DNA of 64,000 nt from Aquila chrysaetos chrysaetos. Its lineage: Eukaryota > Chordata > Aves > Accipitriformes > Accipitridae. The stretch spans positions 3,224,001-3,288,000 of the forward strand of contig NC_044029.1 in the NCBI RefSeq assembly GCF_900496995.4, written 5' to 3'. The position numbers and the translations under genes are program-made. Each line of letters opens with the position of its first letter. Position 1 is the first letter of the stretch. Shown here piece by piece: positions 62,130-64,000 of this stretch. The notes under the pieces were generated by a model, which was not told the origin of the DNA, made no database searches, and worked only from the letters and a program-made list of their open reading frames with translations.

Positions 62130-64000
62130 AAATGTGTTGGTTTGCGCCAGTGGGGAATGGCAGATAAAAAGCTAGTGGAGAAAGGCTGGGTAAGGTCTGG
62201 ATTTAGAACAACAAGGGGTCAATTACTGGGGGAGGGGGAGAAGCAGTTAACACTGACACAAAAGGATTTGCACTTCTCTCAGACCTATGTTCATTCTGCA
62301 GTTCTGCTGGGGGAAAAAAAAAAAAAAAAAAGAAGAAGAAAAAAAAAAAAAAGAAGCTTATTCCACCTTTGGGTGCTAAGCACCTTGAACAGACAGGAAA
62401 GGGGAGAAAAGGAAGCAGTACAAATGGACAGGGCAGACTCTTACACACAGTAATAAATAGAGAGAATGCAAGAACAGCACATCCTACCAAACACGTAAGA
62501 TTATCTCTTGTCCGCCTCCTCCTCTGAGGTCCATAAGACGTCCACATTCCCTGTTAACCCCTGCAAAATGCAGATAAGACACAATGTTTCATGAAGATAA
62601 ACGCCAGATCTTTCAAAATAAAAACACGCCAACTAAACAGATAAATATTATATGGCAAGGAATATACCTATGGTAAACAGTTCTGTTGATGCAATGCAAT
62701 TTGTAATCTTATTTGTTGATTTTGGAACAACATGTTTGTTCAGAGCCTGCAATAAACAACCAAATGTTTTTTCATCAGAAAGTGCAAATCAACCAAGTTA
62801 GTTAAGAACTATTCTAAGAACACTTAACAGCATCCAGGTTCAGTGACTGATTTTCTATTTTAAGCAGGAAGAGAAGTACAGCACAAACAATCTGCAGGAT
62901 AAAAGCCTGACAGCAAAAACTCCACACATACCAAAGAAAATAACGTGTCTATGACAGCTACAACAGCAGCAATTTTCAGCTTCTTACACTACTCATGCAA
63001 CGTACTTTGCAGTCATCCCTCTTGCATAAATCTGTATGTTATAATTTTGCATTCCAATGGATCGGTTTGTATGCTCCATATCTGCAAATGAGCCAGATAA
63101 TACAGAATGTGAGAAGTGATTTGTGCTATCAGTGACATCAGGAGTTTTGCAGCTGTAGTTATTAACAGATATTTTTTCATCCAGCAGCATCGACTAAAAT
63201 CAATCATTCTGATAACTAGGCATGGCATGAGCTGTCCGCCCTGTCATTTCAATCTGATTAATCACACATACACAGACCTTTACCTTAAAGGAGCAATTGT
63301 TCACATTTAATCACAAAGATACATTCAAGCATACCATCACAGATTACTAAATTTAAGTGCAATTTATGTCTTATACTTTGGCAAACACGTTTATGATAAT
63401 ATGGCTTTGGAATATAGATGTATTGTTTCATTCATTTTACAAACATTAAAATCCAAGCTAATGTGTTGTACTTTGAATCATTTATCACATCAGATTTGCA
63501 GCTTTTGAAGCTTCCATTATACACATATCTTTATCTGCAGATTTACCCTAATAACCCAGGTACAGATAAGTTATTATGTCTTCTTCAGACTGTGCTTGCT
63601 AGACAGCAGGTATCTTCTTCAGCATAGATGAAACTTGACTTCATTTTACCTAAACTTCCTACATTCTATTAATTGGTCGTTCCTTTGTTTCAATTTTCCT
63701 TTTTAACCTTGGAACAAAGCACAGCTCTTCCATTAAGAGTTATGCGAGAGTTGTTCTTTCTCTTTTGGTTTTTGGGGGTTTGTTTTTCTTATTATTTTGT
63801 TTTTCTTTTTAGAAGGAAAAGCATACAAGAGAGTCTTTACACAAGCGTAGAACTCAACAAGTCAAAGCAGACTGCTCCAGCAAAAACACACTGCTATGCT
63901 AAAAACAAGTTGAATTTGAGATCCATCAAACTGGTAATGCATTTGACTTTGCTAGAAACGTCCTACATTCCAGATACACTTCTTGATTAGGCCTAAGTGC
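62130..64000. other. noncoding stretch with purine tract
   Basis: A18-(GAA)n-A14 occupies 62314-62356. A strong acceptor-like TGATTTTCTATTTTAAGCAG ends near 62866. It precedes a 28-codon plus-strand frame (starting EEKYSTNNLQDKS) that ends in TGA. That frame would be in phase after the 62122 donor and could be a last exon, but the evidence is thin. Nothing is recognised in the final kilobase. Confidence 0.4.
62314..62356. repeat. A-rich tract with (GAA)n
   Basis: Eighteen A, GAAGAAG, about fourteen A, then GAAG: a 43-base pure purine tract. Confidence 0.85.

Noticed and set aside
62203-62547. 114-codon minus-strand frame with a long Phe run
   Set aside because: The Phe run is the translated A/GAA tract read in reverse; it is not a membrane segment.
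1-64000. CRISPR arrays, tRNA/rRNA genes, prokaryotic operons, full-length retrovirus
   Set aside because: No regularly spaced repeats with unique spacers, no recognisable tRNA box A/B cloverleaf, no ribosomal RNA motifs and no gag/pol/env frames were seen. The only retroviral sequence is one LTR without an internal region.

Overview
This is eukaryotic nuclear DNA, almost certainly from a bird. The evidence is three fragments of CR1, the dominant avian LINE. Two of them keep the typical 3' end, with the 'ggttggaccagatggtcctt' tail and ATTCTATGA-type octamers. There is also one complete solo LTR of an avian endogenous retrovirus, and overall very low interspersed-repeat density (roughly 1.4 kb recognised in 64 kb). 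The background is AT-rich (by eye about 38-40% G+C). I see no bacterial-type gene packing, operon, tRNA, rRNA, CRISPR array or recognisable complete protein-coding gene. Open frames are short and mostly at the length expected by chance for this composition.

Layout. 1-9.7 kb is AT-rich noncoding DNA. A CpG-rich patch at about 9.75-9.9 kb ends in a good plus-strand 5' splice site. 10-18.1 kb is AT-rich with a 26-bp minisatellite. 18.1-23.3 kb holds several CpG-rich patches, a GGGAC/AGGAC minisatellite, a TATA box in a CpG-rich setting and a CAG|GTGAGT donor. 23.3-31 kb is AT-rich. It has a cluster of homeodomain/MEIS-like palindromes near 27 kb and a possible minus-strand promoter and first exon near 29 kb. 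31.1-31.7 kb is a CpG-rich patch with the longest open frame of the window. 31.7-49 kb is AT-rich with one minus-strand CR1. 49-54.2 kb has further CpG-rich patches and the solo LTR (53205-53795). 56.2-56.7 kb has two abutting CR1 3' ends. 59.8-62.9 kb contains the best candidate coding exons, on the plus strand.

The window is best read as intergenic or deep intronic bird DNA. A handful of unproven exons and first exons are proposed from splice-site, reading-phase and codon evidence; none of the predicted peptides was recognised. Nothing here amounts to a demonstrated new system. The items most worth checking are the candidate exons at 59810-59966 and 61808-62122, the repeated pattern of CpG patches ending in splice donors, the G-rich minisatellite and the 27-kb palindrome cluster.
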